A model generated the notes under the pieces. It saw nothing but the letters and a program-made list of their open reading frames with translations. It was not told the origin of the DNA and searched no databases. Of a stretch of DNA of 64,000 nucleotides, positions 1-7,782 are shown piece after piece (the first letter of the stretch is position 1; each line of letters begins with the position of its first letter). The stretch is from an uncultured delta proteobacterium (lineage in GTDB: Bacteria; Desulfobacterota; Desulfovibrionia; Desulfovibrionales; Desulfovibrionaceae). The translations under genes were made by a program, and so were the position numbers. The stretch covers positions 1-64,000 of the forward strand of contig CAILNX010000052.1 in the NCBI GenBank assembly GCA_903835685.1. The letters are read 5' to 3'.

Positions 1-1
1 A

Positions 2-94
2 GGCATCTAGATCGATAGACAAGAGCTTTATGAGTTGACGGAATTTAGCCTCGGAAATTTTCGAACGGTGTGCGTACTTGTTGTTCTTTGTCAT
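2..94 (-). CDS. IS1595-family transposase, N-terminus only (runs off window)
   Basis: Reading from the ATG at 94 toward the window edge gives 31 codons beginning MTKNNKYAHRSKISEAKFR. This resembles the N-terminal zinc-ribbon/HTH lead-in of IS1595-type transposases. An AGGAG ribosome site lies 7 to 8 bases before the start. The catalytic domain is outside the window, so activity cannot be judged. The family call rests on recognition of a short N-terminus. Confidence 0.6.
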   Translation of the reverse strand, partial: MTKNNKYAHRSKISEAKFRQLIKLLSIDLDA

Positions 95-140
95 GACTGG
101 CTCCTAGCAGATTCAGCACCTGCTATGCTAGGCATGACCC
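95..140. mobile_element. Probable terminal segment of the IS1595-type element
   Basis: The stretch between the transposase start and about 140 reads, on the minus strand, GGGTCATGCCTAGCATAGC from 140 downward. It is followed outward by the A-rich run AAAAATAATA. A GG-beginning end shortly before the transposase start and an A/T-rich flank would suit an IS1595-type terminal inverted repeat and target. The other end is not in the window, so the boundary is inferred. Confidence 0.4.
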
Positions 141-265
141 AAAAATAATATTTTCTTCTTGTTGCACGTTGGCATTGAATCGGTGAAATCCTGGGACGCT
201 ACACCAGCGTCCATGTCCGTCATGCCTGGTACGGCTCCGGCCCGAGAAAAGAAGAGCTTCATATC

Positions 266-721
266 GTGACCATCCGCCCGAACCTGTCCCGGCTTCTGCC
301 GCCCTTCTGCCTCCTGGCGGTCCTCTGCCTGGTGGCTGCGGCCTGTGGCCTCAAGTCCTGGCCCAAGCCCAACGCCAAGGAGGACCGCTTCGAGTGGCAG
401 AGCGTGGATTTCGCGCGCAAGGGCGGCTGCCTGGACATCTCGGCCCGACTGAAAGGCGCGGCCAAGAATCTGGACCGGGTCCTCCTCCAGCTCCAGCCCG
501 AGGATTCGGGCTGTTCGGGCTGTCCCTTTTCCCCGGACATTCTCCTGGAATTCGGGCCAGGCTCCCAGGAGTTCACCCAGTCTGACCGCGAGGTCCACCT
601 GACCACCTGCGCCCTGGCCCCGAACAAGGCCTACCGCTTCCGGCTGGCCGGGGCCAACCTGTATACCGCCCTGGGCCTCTCCATGTCCGGGGTGCAGACC
701 AGCCCGCCTTCAACCCCCTAA
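266..721 (+). CDS. Hypothetical exported lipoprotein
   Basis: A 151-residue protein starting at GTG. It has a basic N-terminus, a hydrophobic stretch (residues 11-26) and a VAAAC sequence ending at Cys27, which together suggest a lipoprotein signal peptide. The mature part contains a Cys pair in a CSGC context and no domain I recognise. The gene ends 16 bases before lysA and is on the same strand, so the two may be cotranscribed. Lipoproteins of unknown function next to lysA are common in proteobacteria (a LptM-like role is possible), but this protein is longer than those. Function unknown. Confidence 0.65.
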   Translation: MTIRPNLSRLLPPFCLLAVLCLVAAACGLKSWPKPNAKEDRFEWQSVDFARKGGCLDISARLKGAAKNLDRVLLQLQPEDSGCSGCPFSPDILLEFGPGSQEFTQSDREVHLTTCALAPNKAYRFRLAGANLYTALGLSMSGVQTSPPSTP

Positions 722-737
722 CGGAGACATATCGCCC

Positions 738-1976
738 ATGAATCATTTCGAGTACCGCGACGGGACCCTTTTTGCCGAGAACGTGAGCGTGGAGAAGCTG
801 GCCCAGGAGCACGGGACCCCGCTGTACATCTATTCCACGGCCACCCTGACCCGTCATTTCCAGGCCTTTGACTCGGCCTTTGACGAGATCCCGCACATGA
901 CCTGCTATTCGGTCAAGGCCAATTCCAATCTTTCGGTCCTGCGCACCCTGGCCGGACTTGGCGCGGGCATGGACATCGTGTCCGGGGGCGAGCTGTACCG
1001 GGCGCTCAAGGCCGGGGTTCCGGCCGAAAAGATCGTGTATTCCGGGGTAGGCAAGAAGGCCGGGGAGATCCGCCAGGCCCTTGAAGCCGACATCCTCATG
1101 TTCAACGTGGAGTCCACGGCCGAGCTGGCCGCCATCAACGAGGTGGCCGCCAGCATGGGCAAGGTGGCCCGGGTGAGCTTCCGGGTGAACCCGGACGTGG
1201 ACCCCAAGACCCATCCCTATATCTCCACGGGCATGAAGAAGAACAAGTTCGGCCTGGACCTGACCCAGGCCATGGACGCTTACCGCGAGGCCGCTCGCCT
1301 GCCCAATGTCGAACCCATCGGCATCGACTGCCACATCGGCTCCCAGTTGGTGACCCTGGCCCCGTTCATGGAGGCCCTGGAAAAAGTGCTGGACTTCTAC
1401 CGCTCGCTCAAAAACATCGGCCTGGACATCCGCTACCTGGATCTGGGCGGGGGCCTGGGCATCACCTACGACGAGGAAGAGCCGCCCCATCCCCGGGAAT
1501 TCGGCCTGGCCCTGACCTCGGCCGTGCGGGACCTGCCCGTGACCGTGATCCTTGAGCCCGGCCGGGTCATCGTGGGCAACGCGGGCATCCTGGCCACCCG
1601 GGTGGTGTACGCCAAGCACACCCCGAGCAAGGATTTTCTCATCGTGGACGCGGCCATGAACGACCTGGTCCGGCCCTCGCTCTACGGCTCCTACCACCGG
1701 GTGGACGAGGTCACGCCCAAGGGCCGCAAGAAGCTCAGCGTGGATGTGGTCGGCCCCATCTGCGAGTCCGGGGATTTTCTGGCCAAGGACCGGGAGATTC
1801 CGGCCATGGAGACCGGCGAACTCCTGGCCCTGTTCTCGGCCGGGGCCTACGGGTTCACCATGTCCTCCAACTACAACACCCGGCCCCGGGCGGCCGAGGT
1901 GCTGGTGGACGGGGACCAGGCCGTGCTCATCCGCCGCCGGGAGACCTACGAGGATTTGACCGCCCTGGAAGATTGA
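738..1976 (+). CDS. lysA: Diaminopimelate decarboxylase
   Basis: Catalyses the last step of lysine synthesis, decarboxylating meso-diaminopimelate with PLP in the cytoplasm. The 412 residues match the family's usual length. The PLP lysine sits in YSVKANSN (Lys60), HIGSQ is present in the barrel, the phosphate-binding glycine loop GGGLG is near residue 236, EPGR near 273, and the second-subunit active-site motif CESGDFL near 342. GGAG at 722-725 precedes the ATG. rsmE follows directly, with its likely ribosome site overlapping the end of lysA. Aspartate kinase, the first enzyme of this pathway, is encoded at 32908. Confidence 0.97.
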   Translation: MNHFEYRDGTLFAENVSVEKLAQEHGTPLYIYSTATLTRHFQAFDSAFDEIPHMTCYSVKANSNLSVLRTLAGLGAGMDIVSGGELYRALKAGVPAEKIVYSGVGKKAGEIRQALEADILMFNVESTAELAAINEVAASMGKVARVSFRVNPDVDPKTHPYISTGMKKNKFGLDLTQAMDAYREAARLPNVEPIGIDCHIGSQLVTLAPFMEALEKVLDFYRSLKNIGLDIRYLDLGGGLGITYDEEEPPHPREFGLALTSAVRDLPVTVILEPGRVIVGNAGILATRVVYAKHTPSKDFLIVDAAMNDLVRPSLYGSYHRVDEVTPKGRKKLSVDVVGPICESGDFLAKDREIPAMETGELLALFSAGAYGFTMSSNYNTRPRAAEVLVDGDQAVLIRRRETYEDLTALED

Positions 1977-1990
1977 CGAGGTCCGTGACC

Positions 1991-2764
1991 ATGGCCCGGC
2001 TCAACTCCTTCTACCTGCCGCCCGGACAATGGGCCGAGCCCTACTCCCTGGACGGCCCGGAAGCGGCCCACCTGCTCAAGGTGCTCCGGGCCAGGATCGG
2101 GGAGCGGGTCCGCCTGTTCGATGGCCGGGGCCGGGAAGGGATATTCGTCCTGGCCCGGGCGGACAAGCGCCAGGCCTGGCTCACGCCCGAGCACATCACG
2201 GTCCATGAACGGCCCCGGGACCGGGTCTGCCTGGCCCTGGGCTGGAACAAGGCCGGACGCCGGGACCTGATCCTGGAAAAGGCCGTGGAGCTTCAGGCCG
2301 GGGCCATGGTCTTCTGGCAGGCCGAGCGCAGCCAGGGCGACTTGCCTGATACGCCCAAGCCCGGGTGGACCGCCACCATGATCCAGGCCGCCAAGCAGTG
2401 CGGCAACCCCTGGCTCCCGGAGATCATCCTGGCCCCGGGCGGATGGCCGGACTTGGTGAGACTGGGGGCCGCATTTGACCGGCGCGTGCTGTTGTGGGAA
2501 TCTGCGGGGCGTGACGCGGTCCTGTCCCTCCCGGATCTGGCCGCGCCCGGCGGATGCCTGGCCGTGTTCGGTCCCGAGGGCGGGCTGGCCGGGACCGAGG
2601 TCGATGGTCTGCTCGACCATGGATTTCAGGCCGCCAGCCTTGGCCCCAGCATCCTGCGCTGGGAGACGGCCGCCCTGGCGGTCTTGAGCCTGGCCTTTTG
2701 GGCCGGGCAGACCCCGGGCCGCACGAACGAAACGAGACCCCCTGAGAATGGACTACAAAAATAA
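1991..2764 (+). CDS. rsmE: 16S rRNA (uracil-1498-N3)-methyltransferase
   Basis: A SPOUT-class methyltransferase that modifies U1498 of 16S rRNA using S-adenosylmethionine. The diagnostic C-terminal knot motifs are present: FGPEGGLAG near residue 194 and LGPSILRWETA near 220. The N-terminal PUA-like region includes HLLKVLRARIGERV. I chose the ATG at 1991 (257 aa, MARLNSFYLPPG) because GAGG at 1978-1981 sits 9 bases upstream. An in-frame TTG at 1973 would overlap the lysA stop and has no ribosome site. Confidence 0.93.
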   Translation: MARLNSFYLPPGQWAEPYSLDGPEAAHLLKVLRARIGERVRLFDGRGREGIFVLARADKRQAWLTPEHITVHERPRDRVCLALGWNKAGRRDLILEKAVELQAGAMVFWQAERSQGDLPDTPKPGWTATMIQAAKQCGNPWLPEIILAPGGWPDLVRLGAAFDRRVLLWESAGRDAVLSLPDLAAPGGCLAVFGPEGGLAGTEVDGLLDHGFQAASLGPSILRWETAALAVLSLAFWAGQTPGRTNETRPPENGLQK

Positions 2765-2833
2765 GTATTTCTTGTCGTTACCCGCTTACGATGGACAACA
2801 CCAATTTGCCAGAACGACACGGGGCGGACGGCC

Positions 2834-4054
2834 ATGAAACTTGAGATCACCGAAAAACAGCCCCTGGCCCACCGCATCCGGCCCCAGGATCTGGCCGGGT
2901 TCGTGGGTCAGCCCCATCTGCGCGAACGCGTGGAGTCCCTGCTCTCCTCCAAGCGCCTGCCCAGCGTGCTCCTGTTCGGCCCGCCGGGCTGCGGCAAGTC
3001 CACCATGGCCATGCTCATGGCCCAGGCCAAGGGAGGCAAGGCCCTGCGGGTCAGCGCCCCCGAGGCCGGGCTCACGGCCCTGCGGCGCATGCTGGCCGGG
3101 GTGGATTTTCTCATCCTGGATGAGCTGCACCGCTTCTCCAAGGCCCAGCAGGACTTCTTCCTCCCCCTGCTGGAGAGCGGGGAGATCACCCTGCTGGCCA
3201 CCACCACGGAGAACCCCTCTTTCTGCGTCACCCGCCAGCTTTTGTCCCGGCTGCACGTGCTGCGGCTGCGGCCCCTGTCCGGGGAGGAGCTGCTGGAGAT
3301 CGCCAAGCGCGGGGCGGCCGAGTTGAAAACCGCCCTGCCTGAGGAAAGCCTCAAATTCCTGGCCTCCATGTGCGCGGGCGACGCCCGCACCCTGCTCAAC
3401 CTGGTGGAGTATGCGGCCGAGCTGCCTCAGGAGAAGTGGGACCCCGAGCAGTTGCGCCACACCCTGCCCGAGGTGGTCCTGCGCGGGGACCGGGACGGGG
3501 ACTCCCACTACGAGCTGGCCTCGGCGCTGATCAAGTCCATCCGGGGCAGCGACCCGGACGCGGCCCTCTACTACCTGGCCTGCCTGCTGGAGACCGGGGA
3601 GGACCCCCGGTTCATCACCCGCAGGCTCATCGTGTCCGCCAGCGAGGACGTGGGCCTGGGCGATCCCCAGGCCCTGTCCCTGGCCGTGGCCTGCCAGCAG
3701 GCCGTGGAGTTCGTGGGCCTGCCCGAGGGCTCCATCCCCCTGGCCGAGACCGTGGTCTATCTGGCCTTGGCCCCCAAGAGCAACGCCACCTACGCGGCCA
3801 TGCGCGCGGCCCAGAAAGAGGTGCGCCAGGGCGGGGCCATGCCCGTGCCCCTGCATTTACGCAACGCCTCCACGGCCCTGCAGAAGGAATGGGGCTACGG
3901 CCGGGGATACCAGTATCCCCATGCCTTTCCCGGGGCCTGGGTGGACCAGGAATACCTGCCCCCGGAACTCAAAGGCCGCCATTTCTATGCGCCCAAGGAA
4001 CAGGGCCAGGAGCCCAAGCTGAACGCCTGGGCCAAGCAGCACCGCAAGAAATAG
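2834..4054 (+). CDS. rarA: Replication-associated recombination protein A (AAA ATPase)
   Basis: A MgsA/RarA/WRNIP1-type clamp-loader-like ATPase acting at stalled replication forks. The 406 residues carry Walker A GPPGCGKST (about 49-57), Walker B LILDELH (about 94-100), a sensor region TTENPSF and the C-terminal tetramerisation region. Those features and the typical order separate it from DnaX and RuvB. A CMD-family gene follows after 32 bases on the same strand. Confidence 0.93.
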   Translation: MKLEITEKQPLAHRIRPQDLAGFVGQPHLRERVESLLSSKRLPSVLLFGPPGCGKSTMAMLMAQAKGGKALRVSAPEAGLTALRRMLAGVDFLILDELHRFSKAQQDFFLPLLESGEITLLATTTENPSFCVTRQLLSRLHVLRLRPLSGEELLEIAKRGAAELKTALPEESLKFLASMCAGDARTLLNLVEYAAELPQEKWDPEQLRHTLPEVVLRGDRDGDSHYELASALIKSIRGSDPDAALYYLACLLETGEDPRFITRRLIVSASEDVGLGDPQALSLAVACQQAVEFVGLPEGSIPLAETVVYLALAPKSNATYAAMRAAQKEVRQGGAMPVPLHLRNASTALQKEWGYGRGYQYPHAFPGAWVDQEYLPPELKGRHFYAPKEQGQEPKLNAWAKQHRKK

Positions 4055-4086
4055 CCCGACCACCCGATCAGCCCCAAGGAGGGCCC

Positions 4087-4419
4087 ATGGACACCTATTA
4101 CGACCCGGCTGACCTGGCCAAATTCGCCCAGATAGGCAAGGATGCGCCGGAACTGGCCAAAAAATTCTTCGACTATTACGCTGCGGTCTTTGCCGAGGGA
4201 GAGCTGACCGAGCGGGAAAAGGCCTTGATCGCCCTGGCCGTGGCCCATGCCCTGCAATGCCCCTACTGCATCGACGCTTACACCCGGGCCTGCCTGGAAA
4301 AAGGCTCGGGCCTTGGGGAAATGACCGAGGCCGTACACGTGGCCTGCGCCATTCGCGGCGGGGCCGCCCTGGCCCACGGGGTCCAGATGCGCAACGTGGC
4401 CGAGAAAATCTCCCTGTAG
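4087..4419 (+). CDS. CMD/AhpD-like protein linked to an arsenosugar radical SAM gene
   Basis: A 110-residue carboxymuconolactone-decarboxylase-fold protein. It has the redox-type pair CPYCIDAY (Cys58 and Cys61) followed by the alpha-helical core, as in AhpD-like peroxidase partners. Small CMD proteins of this kind are often encoded next to ArsS radical SAM genes and are annotated as arsenosugar-biosynthesis-associated peroxidase-like proteins. Here the stop is 6 bases before the radical SAM start. The pairing is seen directly. The role in arsenic chemistry is inferred from that pairing, and a general thiol-peroxidase role is the alternative. Confidence 0.8.
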   Translation: MDTYYDPADLAKFAQIGKDAPELAKKFFDYYAAVFAEGELTEREKALIALAVAHALQCPYCIDAYTRACLEKGSGLGEMTEAVHVACAIRGGAALAHGVQMRNVAEKISL

Positions 4420-4425
4420 CCGGGC

Positions 4426-5382
4426 ATGAGCGCCAAGAGCCCCGAAGCCCCTCCGGCCTTTGCCGCCTGCCTGGAGCGCCACGGCCTGACCTTAAGCCGG
4501 GGCCGGACCACGGCCTTGCAGGTGAACGTGGGCCGCATCTGCAACATGGCCTGCCGCCACTGCCATCTGGAGGCCGGGCCGCACCGCGCGGCCGAGGTCA
4601 TGGACCTTGCGACCATGGCCCAGACCCTGGACTACGCCCGGCGCGGGGCTTTCGAGGTGGTGGATGTCACGGGCGGGGCCCCGGAACTGGTCCCAGGCAT
4701 CGGGGATTTCCTGGAGGCCCTGGCCCAGGGAGCCCCCAGGCTTCTGTTCCGGGCCAACCTGACCGCCCTGGCCCAGGGGGATGAGGCCCTGCCCCGGCTC
4801 CTGGCCCGCATCCGGGCCGTGGTCATCGGGTCCCTGCCCTCCACCAGCCCATCCCAGGCCGAGAGCCAGCGCGGCCCGGGCTCCTTCGACCCGAGCATCA
4901 CCGCCCTGCGGGCCTTGAACGCCCTGGGCTATGGCCAGGAAGACTCGGGCCTGGAACTGCACCTGGTGTCCAACCCGGCCGGGGCCTTTCTGCCGCCCGC
5001 CCAAAGCCAGGCCCAGGCCCGGTTCAAGTCCGAACTGGCCCGCAAGCATCAGATTTCTTTCAATTCCCTGTACACCTTCGCCAACGTGCCCCTGGGCCGC
5101 TTCCGGCAGTGGCTGACGGACTCCGGCAACCTGGAGCCCTATCTGGCCCGGCTGACCGAGGCCTTCAACCCCGCAGCCGTGCCCGGGCTCATGTGCCGCA
5201 CCCAGGTTTCCGTGGACTGGGACGGCCGCCTCTACGACTGCGATTTCAACCTGGCCGCCGGTCTGGAGCTGTCCCCGGGCCAGGTCCATGTCTCCCAGGC
5301 CCCCTGCCCGCCCCTCAAGGACGCGCCCATCGCCACCGGCCCCCACTGCTTCGCCTGCACGGCCGGGGCCGGGTTCACCTGA
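4426..5382 (+). CDS. arsS: Radical SAM protein, arsenosugar biosynthesis type (ArsS-like)
   Basis: A 318-residue radical SAM enzyme. The [4Fe-4S] motif is CNMACRHC (Cys39, Cys43, Cys46), a CxxxCxxC spacing, followed by HLEAGP. The C-terminal part carries the family's Cys-rich extension: MCRTQVSVDWDGRLYDCDFN and a terminal HCFACTAGAG. These features match the Cys-rich radical SAM family that includes ArsS, proposed to attach a 5'-deoxyadenosyl group to methylated arsenic. No arsM methyltransferase is in the window. Glycosyltransferase and DUF547 genes of the type that accompany arsS in other genomes lie at 43974-46804. Substrate assignment is inference. Confidence 0.85.
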   Translation: MSAKSPEAPPAFAACLERHGLTLSRGRTTALQVNVGRICNMACRHCHLEAGPHRAAEVMDLATMAQTLDYARRGAFEVVDVTGGAPELVPGIGDFLEALAQGAPRLLFRANLTALAQGDEALPRLLARIRAVVIGSLPSTSPSQAESQRGPGSFDPSITALRALNALGYGQEDSGLELHLVSNPAGAFLPPAQSQAQARFKSELARKHQISFNSLYTFANVPLGRFRQWLTDSGNLEPYLARLTEAFNPAAVPGLMCRTQVSVDWDGRLYDCDFNLAAGLELSPGQVHVSQAPCPPLKDAPIATGPHCFACTAGAGFT

Positions 5383-5712
5383 GGCGGGGCCATGGCCCCC
5401 GGGTCCGGGGGCTAAAGGCAGCGCCGAGCGAAAAACCGCTTTTCGCCATCCGTCCTGCTTGGACCTGTCTGCCTCTCCTGTTTGCAGACACATACTCCGT
5501 TGAAATAATGACACCATTTAATAGCGTTCACCCTTCGACACGAAATATACATATTTGTGATTATTACAACAGGATTGACAGCGCATCGGAAGATAAATTA
5601 CAAATATAGGCAACATCCACGAGCGGACACCTGCCCGACCTGAAGAGCAGGCCGCCCAGTGGATTGGAATGGAATCCATTTGGCCCCAGCCCTGTTTCAA
5701 CGAGGTGCACTC
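5383..5712 (+). promoter_or_regulatory. Intergenic control region before the first chemoreceptor
   Basis: The first 100 bases are GC-rich and featureless. From about 5510 the sequence becomes AT-rich and holds a 14-base inverted repeat AAATAT-AC-ATATTT (5543-5556). About 18 bases further on is a sigma70-like promoter. No gene is seen here; an in-frame GTG at 5659 lacks a ribosome site. Confidence 0.5.
5575..5603 (+). promoter_or_regulatory. Sigma70-like promoter of chemoreceptor 1
   Basis: TTGACA at 5575-5580, a 17-base spacer, and TTACAA at 5598-5603. The same -35, spacer length and -10 hexamer occur before the second chemoreceptor (7682-7710), which supports it being real. The leader to the ATG at 5713 is about 100 bases. 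Confidence 0.6.
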
Positions 5713-7467
5713 ATGCGCGTCCGTGACCTTTCCTTGAAGGCAAGACTTCTGGCCGTCGCCTCCATTGCCCTGCTGGGCTCCCTGGCGCTTCTGTCCTTCT
5801 CCAGGATCGCCTTGCAGGAGATCAAGGTCAAGGGGCCGATGTATGAATCGATCGTGGCCAACAAAGACCTGGTGGCCGACATCCTCCCCCCGCCGGAATA
5901 CATCATCGAGGATTACCTGATCTGCTACGAACTGATGCGGGCCACGGACAAGGAGCGCGATGAGCTCATGGCCAAGGTGGTGCAGCTCCAGAAGGACTAT
6001 GAGGAGCGTTTCGCGGTCTGGGACAAGTATCTGACCCATCCGGGGCTGCGGCAGTCCATGCTCAAGGACGCGGCAATTGCGGCCCGGGAATTTTTCAAGA
6101 TCCAGAACGAGGTGTTCCTGCCCAAGGTGCGCGAGAGCCAGTTTCCCGAGGCCCAGGAGGTCCTGAGCGGCCCCCTGACCGAAATATACAAGCGGCACCG
6201 GGCGGCCATCGACACGACCGTGACCCTGGCCAACGCCGAGGTGGAGACCGTGGAGGCCAACGCGGTGCGCACCCTGGACTGGTACTCAACGGCCCTGTAC
6301 CTCGCGGCCCTGGTCATCAACATCCTGGTCCTGGGGCTCACCTTTCTGGTCATCCGCTCCATCTTGCGCCCCATGTCCAAGCTCATGTCCTACGCCCGCG
6401 ACCTCTCGGCCGGGCAGTACGACGCCGAACCCCTGGTCCGCCAGAAGGACGAGCTCGGGGAGTTGAGCGAGGTGCTCGTGGACATGTCCGGCAAGGTCAA
6501 GGAAAACGTGGCCCGAGCCCAGGCCGCCTCGCAACAGGCCGCCGAGGAAGCGGACAAGGCCCGCACGGCCAAGGCCGAGGGCATGCTCCAGGCCGCAAGC
6601 GAGCTTGAGGGCATGGTCGATGTCGTTACTGCAGCTTCGGAGGAGCTGGCCACCCAGATCGAGCAGTCCAGCAGCTTCGCGGCCGAGCTTTCCAGTTCCG
6701 TGGCCGAAATTTCCTCCACCATGGAGGAGCTCTCCACCTCGGCCAGCCAGATCGCCCAGCACAGCCAGGGCGTTGTGGAGCGGGCGGACAAGACCCTGGA
6801 CGATACCCGAAGCGGCGCGTCCGAGGTCGGGGTCCTGACGGTCAAGATCAACGACATCAACAGCGACATGCAGACCAATCTGGCCGAGATCGTGGAACTT
6901 GGCCGCCGTTCCAAGGAAATCACCAAGATCATGGAGATCATCAACAATCTCGCCAACCAGACCAAGCTGATCGGCTTCAACGCCGCTCTGGAGGCGGCCA
7001 GCGCGGGCGAGTCCGGCAAACGTTTCGGGGTGGTGGCCTCGGAGATCAGACGCCTGGCCAACAATGTGGTGGATTCCACCGGCGAGATCGAAGGCAAGAT
7101 CACCGAGATTCTCGACGCGGTGAACCGGCTGGTGATGTCCTCGGAAAAGACCTCCCTGATGATGCGGCAAAGCCAGGAGTCCGCCTCGCACACGGTGTCC
7201 ATGCTCAACAGCATGGTCGATGGGGTCGAGGAGTCCACGGATTCAGCCAAGCAGATATCGCTTTCGACCCAGCAGCAGCAGATCGCCAGCAGCCAGGTAC
7301 TCCTGGCCATGCGGGAGATCGACAAGGGGGTGCGCCAATCCACCGACTCCGCCCACGAAGCGAACCTCGTGGCCGGGGAACTGAGGAATCTCGCGGGCAA
7401 GCTCAAATCCCTGGTGAACACCTTGAAGACCGGTCATGACGGCGAGGCCGCGCGAGGCCAGGACTGA
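5713..7467 (+). CDS. Methyl-accepting chemotaxis protein with non-canonical signalling tip
   Basis: A 584-residue transmembrane chemoreceptor. TM1 is at about residues 11-29. A helical periplasmic sensor of about 165 residues begins [12 protein letters not shown]2 is [20 protein letters not shown] (about 196-215), followed by HAMP and the cytoplasmic coiled coil. The hairpin tip reads INNLANQTKLIGFNAALEAA (about 411-430) then SAGESGKRFGVVASEIRRLA, instead of the usual [20 protein letters not shown]. Start ATG 5713 is chosen because GAGG precedes it and it aligns exactly with the paralog at 7783. Ligand unknown. The receptor may feed a different CheA/CheW array from the paralog. Confidence 0.92.
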   Translation: MRVRDLSLKARLLAVASIALLGSLALLSFSRIALQEIKVKGPMYESIVANKDLVADILPPPEYIIEDYLICYELMRATDKERDELMAKVVQLQKDYEERFAVWDKYLTHPGLRQSMLKDAAIAAREFFKIQNEVFLPKVRESQFPEAQEVLSGPLTEIYKRHRAAIDTTVTLANAEVETVEANAVRTLDWYSTALYLAALVINILVLGLTFLVIRSILRPMSKLMSYARDLSAGQYDAEPLVRQKDELGELSEVLVDMSGKVKENVARAQAASQQAAEEADKARTAKAEGMLQAASELEGMVDVVTAASEELATQIEQSSSFAAELSSSVAEISSTMEELSTSASQIAQHSQGVVERADKTLDDTRSGASEVGVLTVKINDINSDMQTNLAEIVELGRRSKEITKIMEIINNLANQTKLIGFNAALEAASAGESGKRFGVVASEIRRLANNVVDSTGEIEGKITEILDAVNRLVMSSEKTSLMMRQSQESASHTVSMLNSMVDGVEESTDSAKQISLSTQQQQIASSQVLLAMREIDKGVRQSTDSAHEANLVAGELRNLAGKLKSLVNTLKTGHDGEAARGQD

Positions 7468-7782
7468 TCCGGGTCACGTCCGACGCCCACCCTCCCCTGC
7501 TCCAACCCCTGCCTCGATATCTGGGCCAAGAGGCGCACCAACCCGTGCCCTCGCTCCGCAAAATCGGACAGACACCGGGCCGTGCCCAGCCTGCACGCCC
7601 AAACGTCCTCACCTTTCTTTCCTTTCCATTCCCCTCAGGTTTGATTTTCAATGGCCACAATTGTGAAAGTTTTTATTGCTATTGACAGAATAAACCCACG
7701 ATAGTTACAACCAGGTAAAACTATAAGGTTGGCGAGACGACGATTTCCTGGCCATCCGCCCAGCCCGCAAAGGAGCCCGCTC
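7468..7782 (+). promoter_or_regulatory. Intergenic control region before the second chemoreceptor
   Basis: About 170 GC-rich bases with no supportable gene, then an AT-rich stretch from 7640. That stretch holds the 10-base palindrome CACAATTGTG (7656-7665), a sigma70-like promoter 17 bases further on, and an AAAGGAG ribosome site at 7769-7775. No clear intrinsic terminator follows the first receptor gene. Confidence 0.5.
7682..7710 (+). promoter_or_regulatory. Sigma70-like promoter of chemoreceptor 2
   Basis: TTGACA at 7682-7687, a 17-base spacer, and TTACAA at 7705-7710, identical in hexamers and spacing to the promoter of the upstream paralog. The leader is about 70 bases. Confidence 0.6.

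Noticed and set aside
573-1697. Long minus-strand open frame opposite lysA (and many similar ones, such as 20723-22396 opposite hysA and 51634-53244 opposite uup)
   Set aside because: Gly/His/Gln/Val-rich products with no motif, complementary to well-recognised genes. GC-rich DNA leaves antisense frames open by chance.
5659-5712. GTG extension of the first chemoreceptor
   Set aside because: No ribosome site, and the paralog's start aligns with ATG 5713.
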